A stretch of DNA of 64,000 nucleotides from positions 14,646,612-14,710,611 of the forward strand of contig NC_092094.1 of NCBI RefSeq assembly GCF_045679555.1, read 5' to 3'. The DNA is from Salvelinus alpinus. Lineage: Eukaryota > Chordata > Actinopteri > Salmoniformes > Salmonidae. The notes beneath the pieces were generated by a model. The model was not told where the DNA came from. It did not search any database and saw only the letters and a list, made by a program, of their open reading frames with translations. Each line of letters opens with the position of its first letter. Positions within the stretch are counted from its first letter, which is position 1. Position numbers and translations under genes: made by a program. Below, one piece after another: positions 1-10,437 of the stretch.

Positions 1-540
1 ATCCTCTGCCTCAGACATCACGCCATAAAGGGTTTTTCTCTACCAGTGTGGGGGTTGGGAGCACTACAACATTCAAACATAGCCTCTATGTGTGTCCGTG
101 TGTGTGTGTTTGTATTTTTTTATATTTCCCAGCCTCACATGCACGTCTCACTTGTTTCATCCTCCTCTCCTCCTCTCCCCTCCACATCACTCTTATTTGG
201 AGAGTGTGTGATAGTGGATGGAGAGAACAAATAGAGCAAGAGGAAGTGAAGGAATGAGACCATGATGATAGAGACTGATGATTGAGGCTCTTTGTGACTT
301 GGCACTCAGACACTTCATGCTTATCTGAATGGAAATGAGTTTATTTCTAGGGTGGTCAGTGTCCAGTTGATATACATATTGAGATATTAACAAATAATGT
401 CCATTACAATCTTGCAAGATTGGCCTAGTTCAATATAGGCTAGTTCAGATCATTCGATTCTAATCAGACAAATGTATAAATAAATACAGTGTCAAATACA
501 AAAATGTTTGTCCTCTAGTTTAAAATTTCAAGGCGACATA
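1..540. other. Upstream flank of cav2, no gene seen
   Basis: No exon with splice signals or recognisable protein was found here. The short open frames present have no coding character. The stretch contains a short GT-rich run near 97-115 and AT-rich DNA, and from about 560 GC content rises towards the cav2 first exon. It probably holds the cav2 promoter-proximal region, but no convincing TATA box was found. Confidence 0.5.
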
Positions 541-701
541 ACTTTTGCTTGTTGTGTCTACTACCCCACATTCCGCGCGGGGCGTGGGTCCGTTTCAGAT
601 GCGCACGGCACGGGTACAGTTCCAAATGCAAAGAGCGCTCACAGCTTCTGACCAACGACAGCTCTACGCCGCTCACCGCGTCGCAGGACTGTCAAGTGAA
701 A

Positions 702-851
702 ATGGGTCTCGAAAAGGTGAATTACGAAACGAGTATTATCATGGACGAGGACGAGTTCAACAGATCAATCGAACCGATTCTGTCGAAAAATGACAAAGTA
801 TATTCGGCGATTCCAGACCGAGATCCCAATGACGTAAACGCGCACTTAAAG
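702..851 (+). CDS. cav2: Caveolin-2, coding exon 1 of 3
   Basis: Caveolin-2 is a hairpin membrane protein that hetero-oligomerises with caveolin-1 in Golgi and plasma membrane and helps form caveolae. This exon encodes residues 1-50, starting MGLEKVNYET, with an acidic MDEDEF segment and ending in RDPNDVNAHLK, close to the RDPHRLNSHLK of mammalian CAV2. It ends at an AAG codon followed by the donor GTAAGC, so the intron is phase 0. The start at 702 is chosen because it gives the MGLE start typical of CAV2 and a total of 162 residues, the same as human CAV2; the frame is open further upstream, but that part has no caveolin similarity and is probably 5' UTR. Candidate phosphotyrosines are Tyr8 and Tyr34. 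Function is inferred from the family. Confidence 0.93.
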
Positions 852-1183
852 GTAAGCTACCCTATCAGTGTATCAGCACACCGTTCGCTTCGGGTTTCAC
901 AAAGTAAACTACAGTATGTGGATATGCCTCTATCAAGCCATAGTTCGATACTTTCATCATGTCATTGTTACTTTGCCATAGGTAATAAACTAATAACAAC
1001 ATTGTAGGCTGTGCATGCGTAATAGCTGCACAAATCATTGCTATTGCCTATGAGTATAGTTTATAAATTGGCTGTGAGTTTTCATTTGGAGTTTTCTTAT
1101 CCATCCATTTCCTGAACCAACCTGGTCTCAGAGCATTTCGTATTATTCTATACGTAAATCCAAGATCCCACTTCAGTATGATA

Positions 1184-2788
1184 CAGTGGGGCAAAAAAGT
1201 ATTTAGTCAGCCACCAATTGTGCAAGTTCTCCCACTTAAAAAGATGAGAGAGGCCTGTAATTTTCATCATAGGTACACTTCAACTATGACAGACAAAATG
1301 AGAAAAAAAAATCCAGAAAATCACATTGTAGGATTTTTAATGAATTTATTTGCAAATTATGGTGGAAAATAAGTATTTGGTCAATAACAAAAGTTTATCT
1401 CAATACTTTGTTATATACCCTTTGTTGGCAATGACAGAGGTCAAACGTTTTCTGTAAGTCTTCACAAGGTTTTCACACACTGTTGCTGGTATTTTGGCCC
1501 ATGCCTCCATGCAGATCTCCTCTAGAGCAGTGATGTTTTGGGGCTGTTGCTGGGCAACACGGACTTTCAACTCCCTCCAAAGATTTTCTATGGGGTTGAG
1601 ATCTGGAGACTGGCTAGGCCACTCCAGGAACTTGAAATGCTTCTTACGAAGCCACTCCTTCGTTGCCCGGGTGGTGTGTTTGGGATCACTGTCATGCTGA
1701 AAGACCCAGCCACGTTTAATCTTCAATGCCCTTGCTGATGGAAGGAGGTTTTCACTCAAAATTTCACGATACATGGCCCCATTCATTCTGTCCTTTACAC
1801 GGATCAGTCGTCCTGGTCCCTTTGCAGAAAAACAGCCCCAAAGCATGATGTTTCCACCCCCATGCTTCACAGTAGGTATGGTGTTCTTTGGATGCAACTC
1901 AGCATTCTTTGTCCTCCAAACACGACGAGTTGAGTTTATACCAAAAAGTTATATTTTGGTTTCATCTGACCATATGACATTCTCCCAATCTTCTTCTGGA
2001 TCATCCAAATGCTCTCTAGCAAACTTCAGACGGGCCTGGACATGTACTGGCTTAAGCAGGGGGACACGTCTGGCACTGCAGGATTTGAGTCCCTGGCGGC
2101 GTAGTGTGTTACTGATGGTAGGCTTTGTTACTTTGGTCCCAGCTCTCTGCAGGTCATTCACTAGGTCCCCCCGTGTGGTTCTGGGATTTTTGCTCACCGT
2201 TCTTGTGATCATTTTGACCCCACGGGGTGAGATCTTGTGTGGAGCCCCAGATCGAGGGAGATTATCAGTGGTCTTGTATGTCTTCCATTTCCTAATAATT
2301 GCTCCCACAGTTGATTTCTTCAAACCAAGCTGCTTACCTATTGCAGATTCAGTCTTCCCAGCCTGGTGCAGGTCTACAATTTTGTTTCTGGTGTCCTTTG
2401 ACAGCTCTTTGGTCTTGGCCATAGTGGAGTTTGGAGTGTGACTGTTTGAGGTTGTGGACAGGTGTCTTTTATACTGATAACAAGTTCAAACAGGTGCCAT
2501 TAATACAGGTAACGAGTGGAGGACAGAGGAGCCTCTTAAAGAAGAAGTTACAGGTCTGTGAGAGCCAGAAATCTTGCTTGTTTGTAGGTGACCAAATACT
2601 TATTTTCCACCATAATTTGCAAATAAATTCATTAAAAATCCTACAATGTGATTTTCTGGAATTTTATTTCTCATTTTGTCTGTCATAGTTGAAGTGTACC
2701 TATGATGAAAATTACAGGCCTCTCTCATCTTTTTAAGTGGGAGAACTTGCACAATTGGTGGCTGACTAAATACTTTTTTGCCCCACTG
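1184..2788 (-). mobile_element. Tc1/mariner element with ~200-bp inverted terminal repeats
   Basis: A complete 1605-bp element begins CAGTGGGGCAAAAAAGTA and ends with its inverse, with TA target dinucleotides on both sides (1182-1183 and 2789-2790). The terminal inverted repeats extend about 200 bp and are nearly identical, including the internal stretch ending in GGTGGAAAATAAGTATTTGG. Transposase is encoded on the - strand. It sits in cav2 intron 1 and is inserted into another repeat. Confidence 0.93.
1400..2422 (-). pseudogene. Tc1-like transposase, intact apart from one in-frame stop
   Basis: The - strand frame runs from [19 protein letters not shown] (start at 2422) to 1400 with a single TAA at 1949-1951; both parts are in the same frame, for about 340 codons. 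The first part has the paired-like helix-turn-helix DNA-binding region and a GRPR-like linker region, ending WSDETKI with the first catalytic Asp. The second part carries [16 protein letters not shown] (second Asp) and LNPIENLW (Glu), so the DD(34)E triad is present. The family cuts and pastes its element at TA sites. With the stop it is presumed inactive. Confidence 0.85.
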
Positions 2789-2940
2789 TATGTCACATTT
2801 CGTATGGTATGTATTAATTTGTGTATGTCCGTCACCCATTTTTTTATTATATGTTACGGATTACAATTCATATTATATGTTACGAATTTGCAAAATTAAA
2901 AAAATGTGATATGATATGTTACGATTTCTAGATAGACTAG

Positions 2941-2974
2941 GGGTTAGGGTGAAGGTTAGGGTTAGGGTTAGGGG
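2941..2974 (+). repeat. Short TTAGGG run inside an interspersed repeat
   Basis: About four imperfect TTAGGG units occur within the right half of the CCTGGTCTCA-ended repeat. This is telomere-like sequence but is best explained as part of that repeat. Confidence 0.6.
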
Positions 2975-3362
2975 AAGATTTAACTAATATGCTAAGTAGT
3001 TGCAAAGTAGCTAAAAAGTAGTAAGTTGTTGAAAAGTTGCTAATTAGCTAAAATTTGTCCAGGATGAGATTCTAACTTGTAACCTTTGTGTTGCATTATA
3101 CACCTACCCATCCACCCCAACCAAACACCCAATTTTCGTTTTTGCCTTAAGTAACCATCTGTCTTATTTAACCATACCAAATGTAACATATCATATCGTG
3201 TCTCAGATTTTTTATTTACTATGTTACATCTAGTCTATGAGACCAGGCTGCCTGATCAGACAGTTCAGAAACATCTGATTGTTTGTTTGTGATTATACAG
3301 GACATATGGTGACAGATGGGTATATGAATGAATGATTCCTGACAAGATGTCTCCTTCCCCAG

Positions 3363-3550
3363 GTTGGTTTTGACGATGTGATAGCAGAGCCCAGTTCGAG
3401 CCACAGCTTCGACAAAGTATGGATAGGAAGTCACGCTGTCTTCGAACTGGTCAAATATGGCTTCTACCTAATATTGACCACCATCCTTGCTGTGCCCATG
3501 GCGTTTATCCTTGGTATTGTCTTCGGGGTCTTCAGCTGTGTTCATATTTG
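3363..3550 (+). CDS. cav2: Caveolin-2, coding exon 2 of 3
   Basis: This exon encodes residues 51-112 plus two bases of Trp113. It carries the caveolin signature as FDDVIAEP (residues 53-60), then the scaffolding-domain equivalent DKVWIGSHAVFELVKYGFYL (67-86), and then the hydrophobic intramembrane hairpin with its proline (VPMAFILGIVFGVFSCVHI). The acceptor is CCCCAG and the donor is GTATGA after the TG of the Trp codon, giving phase 2, which fits exon 3 exactly. A cysteine found in human CAV2 just after the VWI motif is glycine here. The next bases after the donor read open for some distance but lose caveolin similarity. Confidence 0.95.
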
Positions 3551-3865
3551 GTATGAACATCACATGCTATCTTGTTGTTTCGGTGCTTGGCCAAGGGCCA
3601 ATGTTTCCTTTGCCTGTTTTGCTGCCTAAATGTTTTGTCCCATTGATGACAGAGAGGGTGGTATACTGCGTATCAGTTTGCACAGTTAAGCTGGTATATT
3701 GACATTAACATAAGCTATTTAGTTCACATCATAGGTAGGGTAAAACTGTGAATGAGTTTGAAGTGTTTTAACTTGATTTTGGTAATTATTTCATAACCTT
3801 TCCATATCCAGGTATATAGGCCTATTTTCCATTATGTACTATTTGCGTGCCAGTGGACACAGGTG

Positions 3866-4081
3866 CCTAAAATACCACTCAAAACTATCTTTTGGTATTT
3901 GTTTCAGTAGTCCACTGATGATACAGTCAATAAATGTGTTACATGTCAACAATCAAATTTTCAAGATATAGAACACAAAAAAATACAGAAAGTGTCATAG
4001 TATGATGTGTTTTGCTATATCAACAGTGGACTAATGAAAACAAATACCGAAAGATAGTTTTTGAATGGTATTTTCCTTTAA
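3866..4081. repeat. Palindromic MITE-like repeat in cav2 intron 2
   Basis: The left arm (AAAATACCACTCAAAACTAT and following, through TTTGGTATTTGTTTCAGTAG TCCACTG) is matched as an imperfect inverted copy at about 4025-4081. The arms are about 50 bp and the middle is AT-rich non-coding DNA. I infer a non-autonomous DNA element or fold-back repeat. Confidence 0.55.
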
Positions 4082-4467
4082 GTTGTAGGGATATCGTGCA
4101 ACTCCTTACATTCACAAACTGCCTGAGAGCCATTTAGTAGGCTGGCTACTTGCTGAAACAACACCAAAAGTTAGGCACTGTATAAAAAGTTAGGAGGAAT
4201 GCAGTGTTCCAGTCGTAGTGGAAAAATGCCCCCATAACCCCTGCCAGACAGTTGGCATTCTAGTCTGTCTTGCAGCACTGTAGGCCTATTTTCAGAGGAG
4301 AGTGGGACATTCCACTAGAATAGATAGGCTACATATTGTTTTGGGCATTGTTTTGTCGGCATGTCACAAAGTAACTTTCATGTGACCTTTACTACAGTTT
4401 CTGGACTAGTTTCTCAATGTCTCAATGTCTGTCTCTCTACAGAATTTATTCTGCTTAAAGCCATTGT

Positions 4468-4556
4468 CTGCATCCCAAATGGCACCCATAATGCCCATAG
4501 TGCTTTGGTCAAAATTAGTGCACTATATAGAGAATAGGGTGCAATTTGGTACGCAG
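4468..4556. repeat. Palindromic GTGCACTA-type MITE
   Basis: It starts CTGCATCCCAAATGGCACCC and ends in the inverse form GGGTGCAATTTGGTACGCAG, with TAGTGCACTATATAG in the centre. Similar copies are at 10351-10437 and 19961-20076, with partial ones near 17500 and 62600. It has no coding capacity. This palindrome is recognisably abundant in salmonid DNA. Confidence 0.6.
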
Positions 4557-5118
4557 TTATTGTGTAGAGGAAGAGGAAGTCGGCACTGTCTGTCACAGCT
4601 TTTATGGCGGATAAGCAATGTAAATATGGCTTTGGTGACATAGGCAGAAATCAATAGAGGGTCGAATGGCAACTGTAGCAAATAGTTGACCCTGTGTATG
4701 GTCAATAGATGGCTGGGGTTTGGCTGAGTGTTCCAAGACACAATGGCAGTAGAGAAAGGCACATTAATAACAACACACTCCCTAGCCTTAATACATATTG
4801 CAGGCTGCAAGCATTCATGAAAGTCTGCATTAACTGTTTACGATTATGAATATCCCAAAGGGACAAAGTAAGACGATGAAGAAGGCTGTGTGTTGAATGC
4901 ATGTTAAGAGGTGCTCTGCGGTCTGTAACAAGCACAACTTGTTAAGGCTTTCTCATGCACTTGATATTAAACTCAAGGTTATAGGTTTCTCGTAATGTAA
5001 TACATATATGTGTAATAGCTATGCACGACTACACACTATGTGCATTGGAAGAATACTGCATGTTTGTGATGCACAGTTGAACCTGTTGTTGTGGTCCTTC
5101 CTTTTCTCCTCCCCGCAG

Positions 5119-5269
5119 GGTGCTGATGCCGGCGGTGCGGAGCTGTCTGATGGCGCTGCCCTCTGTCCAGGTGGTCTGGAGCAGCCTGACAGACATGCTC
5201 GTCACCCCCGTCTTCCACAGTATGGGCCGGTGTCTGTCATCAGTTCACGTCAAGACCACAGACAGCTGA
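5119..5269 (+). CDS. cav2: Caveolin-2, coding exon 3 of 3 with stop
   Basis: The exon opens after CCCCGCAG and completes the Trp codon begun in exon 2 to give WVLMPAVRSCLMALPSVQ, the caveolin C-terminal amphipathic region. It continues through WSSLTDMLVTPVFHSMGRCLSSV to a TGA at 5267-5269. Together the three exons are 489 nt, coding 162 residues, the length of the human protein. Cysteines at the VRSC and GRC positions are candidate palmitoylation sites, as in the family. The frame does not match any of the longer open frames at this place, so the exon is easily missed by ORF-based calling. Confidence 0.93.
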
Positions 5270-6100
5270 TAGGGGCTTTTCTTCCCTGTCATGAAGACGC
5301 ACAGAGGGGGGAAAACAGGGGTCAGATGAGAGAGACATAAAAAGGATTTATTTAAGGCTATATCTTTTTTGACATATGTCTAAGTGGAAAAATAAGATAT
5401 CCTTTACTCATGTTTGTGTTGAAATATATAAGCTCTTTATAAAGCCAACATCAACACTCCATAATATCTGGTAGAATTATGATAGAATAATTTATAAGAA
5501 GGCTAACTGCTACCTGTAAAGTGATGATACGTTTATAAGTGGTCATAAAGGTTGATTGGGGTAAACTTCCCTTAGACAACACCATGACACCATCTGGGTA
5601 ATAACATGATCCAACATGATCATTTATGTCATCTGGAATTTCACAAAATATGAATAATAAGGTTTGATGTTGATAGAAGTTCTTGTGTCAAGCTTTATAA
5701 AGGGTTTTTATGTATACTGCCAAAAGGACCATTTTGCATTTGTGACCAAAACAAATTATTGTCATTCCATAGTTCTGATTCTGATTCTAAAGAACTGTTT
5801 TAATCATATTCGATCAGATCAGGGCAACATGGTTTTTGACGATAAGGCATCATACCATCCCTGACAGCAGACATGTAATATTTGCGTAGTTTCTGCTTTT
5901 TATGTGATATATATATAGCAGAGAATTCGGCTGGAAATTGAATGAATGAATTCCTTCATATGTTTTCTGTAAAAGAGTGTACATAGATCCAAGATTCTGG
6001 GATGCAACTTATTGCATACTTGTGCAGCCTTATTTTGCTACTGCTGTGTTGATCTCGCAGTGCTTTGGATATATTTTTGGGCGTTAGCTTTTATACTAAG

Positions 6101-6213
6101 GGGCAGTTTCCCGGACATAGATTAAGCCTAGGGTCTAGCCTAGAAATTCTCTATTAAGCTTCCTTTTTATCTCCATTACGCTTGCTTTTCTGTGTCCGGG
6201 AAACCATCCCTAA
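6101..6213. repeat. Palindromic MITE with GTTTCCCGGACA ends
   Basis: The left end reads GGCAGTTTCCCGGACATAGA and the right end the inverse TGTGTCCGGGAAACCATCCC, with an AT-rich centre. The total is about 110 bp, without coding capacity, and it lies in the presumed cav2 3' UTR. Confidence 0.6.
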
Positions 6214-6485
6214 AAAACCTACGGTAAAAACCTAAGACAGTTATATGCATTTAAATAAGAAGTGGACTAAATGTCCAATATAATATAAAACAGGAGTATT
6301 GGCTCTCTAACTTACTATTTATATGCCACGCACATTTGTCATGTTTCTTGATTGTCCATGTTTTGATTGAAGTCATGAAAAAACTGGACAGAACTTGCTG
6401 CTTGTGTTCCTTAAGATAATGAGGTGAATACACTCCAGTTCATTCTATTGAGTGAAGCCTTGATACACTTGTCAGGTACATGGCC

Positions 6486-6720
6486 TACACTCTTAGAAAA
6501 AAAGAAAAGGTACTATCTAGAACCTAAAAGAGTTCTTCAGCTGTCCCCATATGAGAACCATTTGAAGAACCCTTTTTGGTTCCAGGTAGAACCCTTTTGG
6601 TTCCAGGTAGAACCCTTATGTGTTCCATGTAGAACCCTTTCCACAGAGGGTTCTACATGGAACTCAAAAGGGTTATACTTGGAACCAAAAAGGGTGCTCT
6701 TATGCTCTTATGCTCTTAAA
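6486..6720. repeat. Palindromic MITE built on GGTTCCAGGTAGAACCC
   Basis: It begins CACTCTTAGAAAAAAAG, has direct repeats of TTTGGTTCCAGGTAGAACCC around 6575-6615, and then the inverse half (GGGTTCTACATGGAACTCAA and on) to about 6690. It is a fold-back element of about 230 bp in the presumed cav2 3' UTR. A TATGCTCTTA triplication marks the right edge. Confidence 0.6.
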
Positions 6721-6933
6721 GCAGACCATGTCTGTACTTGGCTGAGTTGGTTCTTCTCTACTGAGAGAAAATTGCAGGTGTGATTGTATCGGTGTTGAGT
6801 TTGGCCTGGAGTTTTTTTTTTATGAGATGAAACAATGTAGTAAAAATGCACAACGATATGATTCTAATTCTGCTCAACAAACGACACGTATTCTTTGATT
6901 TGTGTAAAGTACCAAAAATGTCTTTCTTCACCA

Positions 6934-6939
6934 AATAAA
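6934..6939 (+). terminator. cav2: Candidate cav2 polyadenylation signal AATAAA
   Basis: Canonical hexamer on the gene strand, about 1.67 kb after the stop, followed within 30 bases by T-rich DNA. Earlier, weaker signals may also be used. Confidence 0.5.
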
Positions 6940-6955
6940 GAATCTTATTTCAAAA

Positions 6956-8529
6956 AATTTCGGAGTATTGCTCTCTCTGTCTGTCATAGAAGGTAATGAG
7001 AACTGTGATAGGAGGGCTAGGGAAATTATTCTCAGTGTCAGTGCCAGAGAAAAGTCATAAATTACTAACTGAGCTGGTCTGATTGCACAAGACACTTTCC
7101 TATATAGAGAGGAGAAGAGTAGCCTCTGCCTGTGGGCCTATGGAGCATGACCTGGGGCTCAGATTATAACCTACAGGTTTACACACAGCACAATACTGAC
7201 TTGGAAGAATATTCTATACTGTTAATCTGCAGGTTTACACACAGACAACATTCTACTGATTCAGTAGAATGTGAAAAATATTCCATACTGCGATGATGGT
7301 TCTACAACGTTCGTCCAGCGAAATTCCCCAGATTTATGAGTTGTTTGACTTATGAGCCTTCAACGTATCTGGGTCAGCACATGTACCTTCTGCCTACAGT
7401 TATCCTCCTGGTTACAGGCCTTCAGTCTAATGTGAAGTGTATTAATCTACTTCTCCCTGATGCCAAAGACAAGAGGAATGGGTCTTCTTTCTTCTACATT
7501 TGGGTACTCCCTGTGTGATCTGGAGCCAGAAGGCATATTTTCCAGAACCTTCTATCTTGCACAAATAGCACTGATACAAGACTGATAAGAAAAAGCAGCT
7601 GTCTCCGTTTTTTGTATACAGCAGTACTGTGTCTAAAGACAGTTTTCTCCTCAGGGACATTAAAGATGATCCTAAAGAACCTTTTTATAAACGAAAGCTG
7701 GACACTGACTTTTTGCATAGTCTAGACCTTAGCTAACTCTGCAGTAGATTCCCACTGATCTGGTTCTCTTCCCTAGAGAATAGCTACAGTCAACTTCTAG
7801 TGACTGAGTTCTGCAATGAAGAGGGGCAGTACTGTGTAGCCTAGGTTACCAATTACAACCCCCATAAACTCTCTCACACACAAGCACACAGGCTGAAAAT
7901 ACCCCTGACATGACTGTTATGTCTCTGGGACTGATGTCATTTCCAAACCAAGCTGAGTTGTTTCCCTGGGCAGAGAATCAGATAAAGGAATGTAAACAGA
8001 CTACCATGACCAGAACAGGTTCATAATCGTGACAGAGCATAGGGCTGGGGGATATCAATCTCTCAGTTCATTCAGGAAAGACAGCAGCCAGCAGAAACGA
8101 CACAGCACACACACAGGCCAAATTGAAAACATAATCTTAGTAGTTGAACAGATCAGGTCAGTTTCTCCACCACTAGCTCCTGCGTAATGTGTTGAGCAGT
8201 AGGTTAATGACGGGTTACAGTTTCATCCCGCTGCACTGCTTGTCTAAACAGGTGACTACTGAATGAATGAGACGAGCATTCATTAAGTCCATGCAGAGGC
8301 ACGTCGAGATTTCTCACTCAGGTCTCTCCGGCGCCTTAACTTGAACTTTGCGTTCAATGAGCGCAACGTAAAGATAAGCGATAGGATTTGGTAATATCCC
8401 CGGAGGAGCCCCCAAGTCGTTAACAAACAGTCCCCACGCCTCCTCCTGTTGATTTGCTCCCTCTGTTAAGCTGACACTGTCTTGCTTCAACAACAAACGG
8501 GTGTGTTAGCACTTCAGGCGCGGGACAGC
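6956..8529. other. cav2-cav1 intergenic region
   Basis: No coding exon is visible in this 1.6 kb. It includes the presumed cav1 promoter; the 200 bases before the cav1 start are somewhat GC-richer, with no clear TATA box. A short local duplication of CAGGTTTACACACAG occurs near 7173 and 7229. Confidence 0.4.
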
Positions 8530-8565
8530 ATGACTGGCGGACTCAAGGACTGCGAAACTGACGAG
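8530..8565 (+). CDS. cav1: Caveolin-1, coding exon 1 of 3
   Basis: A 36-nt exon encodes MTGGLKDCETDE, matching the very short first coding exon of vertebrate CAV1 (human begins MSGGKYVDSE). It ends with GAG and the donor GTAAGG in phase 0. Caveolin-1 is the structural protein of caveolae, a palmitoylated oligomeric monotopic membrane protein that binds cholesterol and signalling partners. Translation from this start gives the alpha isoform. Cys8 is unusual compared with the human sequence. Confidence 0.9.
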
Positions 8566-9322
8566 GTAAGGTTTTCTTTTGGACTGTATCCTGTCACAAT
8601 CCAACTTTTTATTTTACCGTTTTTATTTTTACTGTATTTATACTTTTGTTATGGATATTGAATCATCTGTGAGCAAAACATTTTCTCTGGCTCGTTCTCA
8701 TTGTGACATTTATCGAACATGCCCTTGGAAGATTGGGAAACTGGAACATTTTTAACTCCAAAGCGCTAGTTGCTAATCTTTTTTGGCACCGAGTTGTGAA
8801 CGTTACTCCCACTCCTACTGGGCAAATGTGCAAGCCCCTCTCGTCTCCATTAGCACTGGCATGATACATTTACAGTTATTTATTAACTAGCCTACGCTTC
8901 TAAGATTCTGTGCGTTATTTCATTTTGAATCCACTCGAAACACACATTTTGTGCGCACTATTTTGTGCGCACTTAGAAGTCTGTCAAAGTTTTGGTTAGA
9001 ATGTTAATTATATTAGACTAAGTCAATCGAAAATGCAATTTCCATTAAAAGTTGATGACAGTTTACATGAGTGAAAATACGCTTTTGATGCCTTATGTGA
9101 GAAAGGTTCTGCGTTTACAGAGAATGGCAGGCCGAACGATCTTTTACGCACGCATTGTGTGAGCGCTTGGAGATGACCCCTTGCGGTGAGAGACGGATCT
9201 CTGCTATTGAGGGGTGTGGTGCTACCCTTTTAAAACCATCTCAGGCTGGGGCAGGCTGCTAACTCTGGTGCGCTCCGGTCAAGTCGACCTTCTCTGCCTC
9301 TCTGCCCGTCTCTCCACTAACT

Positions 9323-9330
9323 TATAAAAG
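9323..9330 (+). promoter_or_regulatory. cav1: TATA box just upstream of cav1 exon 2, candidate beta-isoform promoter
   Basis: TATAAAAG lies 36 bases before the exon 2 acceptor junction in a GC-richer, pyrimidine-rich stretch. Transcription from it would begin near 9350-9360 and remove exon 1, leaving the Met codon at residue 34 as the first in-frame start. Distinct mRNAs for caveolin-1 alpha and beta are established in mammals and both isoforms are known in zebrafish; that this TATA box serves the beta mRNA here is inference. Confidence 0.45.
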
Positions 9331-9365
9331 TATAACGCTTCTCTTCTTCACCTCCGGACCCACAG

Positions 9366-9536
9366 GAATTTCTGCACTCGCCGTTCATCAGAAAACAAGG
9401 GAACATTTATAAACCTAATAACAAAGACATGGATAATGACAGTATGAGCGGGATGAAGACGATGCAGGATGTCCATACAAAAGAGATCGACCTGGTGAAC
9501 CGGGACCCCAAGCACATAAACGACGACGTTGTAAAG
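9366..9536 (+). CDS. cav1: Caveolin-1, coding exon 2 of 3
   Basis: 171 nt encode residues 13-69, with the conserved blocks [14 protein letters not shown] and [20 protein letters not shown]. It is flanked by CCCACAG and GTGAGT and both junctions are phase 0. Met34 (in NNKDM) matches the beta-isoform start Met32 of human CAV1. Residues around the human Tyr14 phosphosite (HLYTVPIR) read FLHSPFIR here, so the Src-target tyrosine is replaced by histidine in this copy; Tyr27 in GNIYKPN remains. The exon supplies the N-terminal cytosolic oligomerisation region. Confidence 0.95.
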
Positions 9537-10350
9537 GTGAGTCCAACACCGAACCAGTCCGTAGACGGTATATTTACCCATGAAGGGAAATAATTGTTCA
9601 TGGATATTTTCGCTTAGTAAGATTTCACTTTGGATCTTTTTATTTACTTAATTTATTAGACTGGTTTGATACGATTATACAAGTGTTTTATCTAATCGTG
9701 GTTTAGGCTAAAACTAGTTCAGTTCCAATATTGCATGTGAGTTGGTTTTGTACTTGGACACATTATATTATGAATGTTCCCATTATAATATACCCAGGAG
9801 GCCTGGAAATTGTCACTCGCACGATTACTGGGCAGACTAGGAGCTGCTAAATATGCATAGTAATCTGCGCGCGTACCAAAGTACTGGTTGGTGGATCGCA
9901 TGGCATTCTCGTGTGTAGACTATACTATGAGTTTTTCGGATTCATGACCCCAGTTTACAATGGTTTACATGGATCAGAATAGGTTTGTGAAGGGCTCAAC
10001 ACATGCGTAAATGTGATGCGTACGCAGCAGCGTCTCTTGGCTGCAGTCTTTAGCCGAACATCTTTGCTCCAGTTTTGGAATGGAGGAAACATCACGAATT
10101 TTCTGTTCTTTTAACAAAAATGTTCTCACAGTCCTTGTTTTATAGTTACACGTGCCTCATATTCAGTGAGTGAGTTATTGCAGAGCAAACTTATTTCCAA
10201 AGTAGACTCCAACCACACTGTGCCCATTTTGTGTTTATGTAAAATATGAGTTTGTTGAGAGAAACCCTCGCTGACGTTACTGTGGTACTTGTGAAAACGA
10301 CCTGTCATGCGTTGGTGGGATCAGAAAGGCTCAGGTGACACAGTCAGAGT

Positions 10351-10437
10351 CTATGTCCCAAATGGCATCCTATGCCTTATGACCCTGTTCAAAAGTAGTG
10401 CACTACATAGGAAATACGGTGCCACTTGGGACATAGG
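10351..10437. repeat. Palindromic GTGCACTA-type MITE in cav1 intron 2
   Basis: It runs from CTATGTCCCAAATGGCATCC to the inverse GGTGCCACTTGGGACATAG, with AGTAGTGCACTACATAG in the centre. Same family as 4468-4556. Confidence 0.6.

Larger units (their letters stand above)
1121..3248. mobile_element. Short interspersed DNA repeat with CCTGGTCTCA ends, split by a Tc1 insertion
   Basis: The left end reads CCTGGTCTCAGA at 1121 and the right end reads the inverted form TATGAGACCAGG at about 3236-3247. The two halves (1121-1183 and 2789-3248) would form a roughly 520-bp element without coding capacity. The right half holds ATGTTACG/CGTAACAT-type motifs and a short TTAGGG run. It is interrupted by the 1.6 kb Tc1 element at 1184-2788, so it is the older insertion. 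I infer a non-autonomous DNA element; the family name is not known to me. Confidence 0.55.
5270..6955 (+). other. cav2: Probable cav2 3' untranslated region
   Basis: After the cav2 stop there is about 1.7 kb of AT-rich sequence without coding signal, ending near a canonical AATAAA at 6934-6939. Mammalian CAV2 also has a long 3' UTR. Two small palindromic repeats (6101-6213 and 6486-6720) fall inside it. The end point is inferred from the polyadenylation signal only. Confidence 0.5.

Noticed and set aside
549-701. Upstream extension of cav2 by 51 codons
   Set aside because: No caveolin similarity and the start at 702 gives the exact family length; the frame is open by chance in a GC-rich 5' UTR.
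2941-2974. Interstitial telomere or chromosome fusion point
   Set aside because: Only about four imperfect units, and they fall inside a dispersed repeat whose ends are visible.
5008-5340. 110-codon frame overlapping cav2 exon 3
   Set aside because: It is in a different frame from the caveolin reading and crosses the acceptor site.
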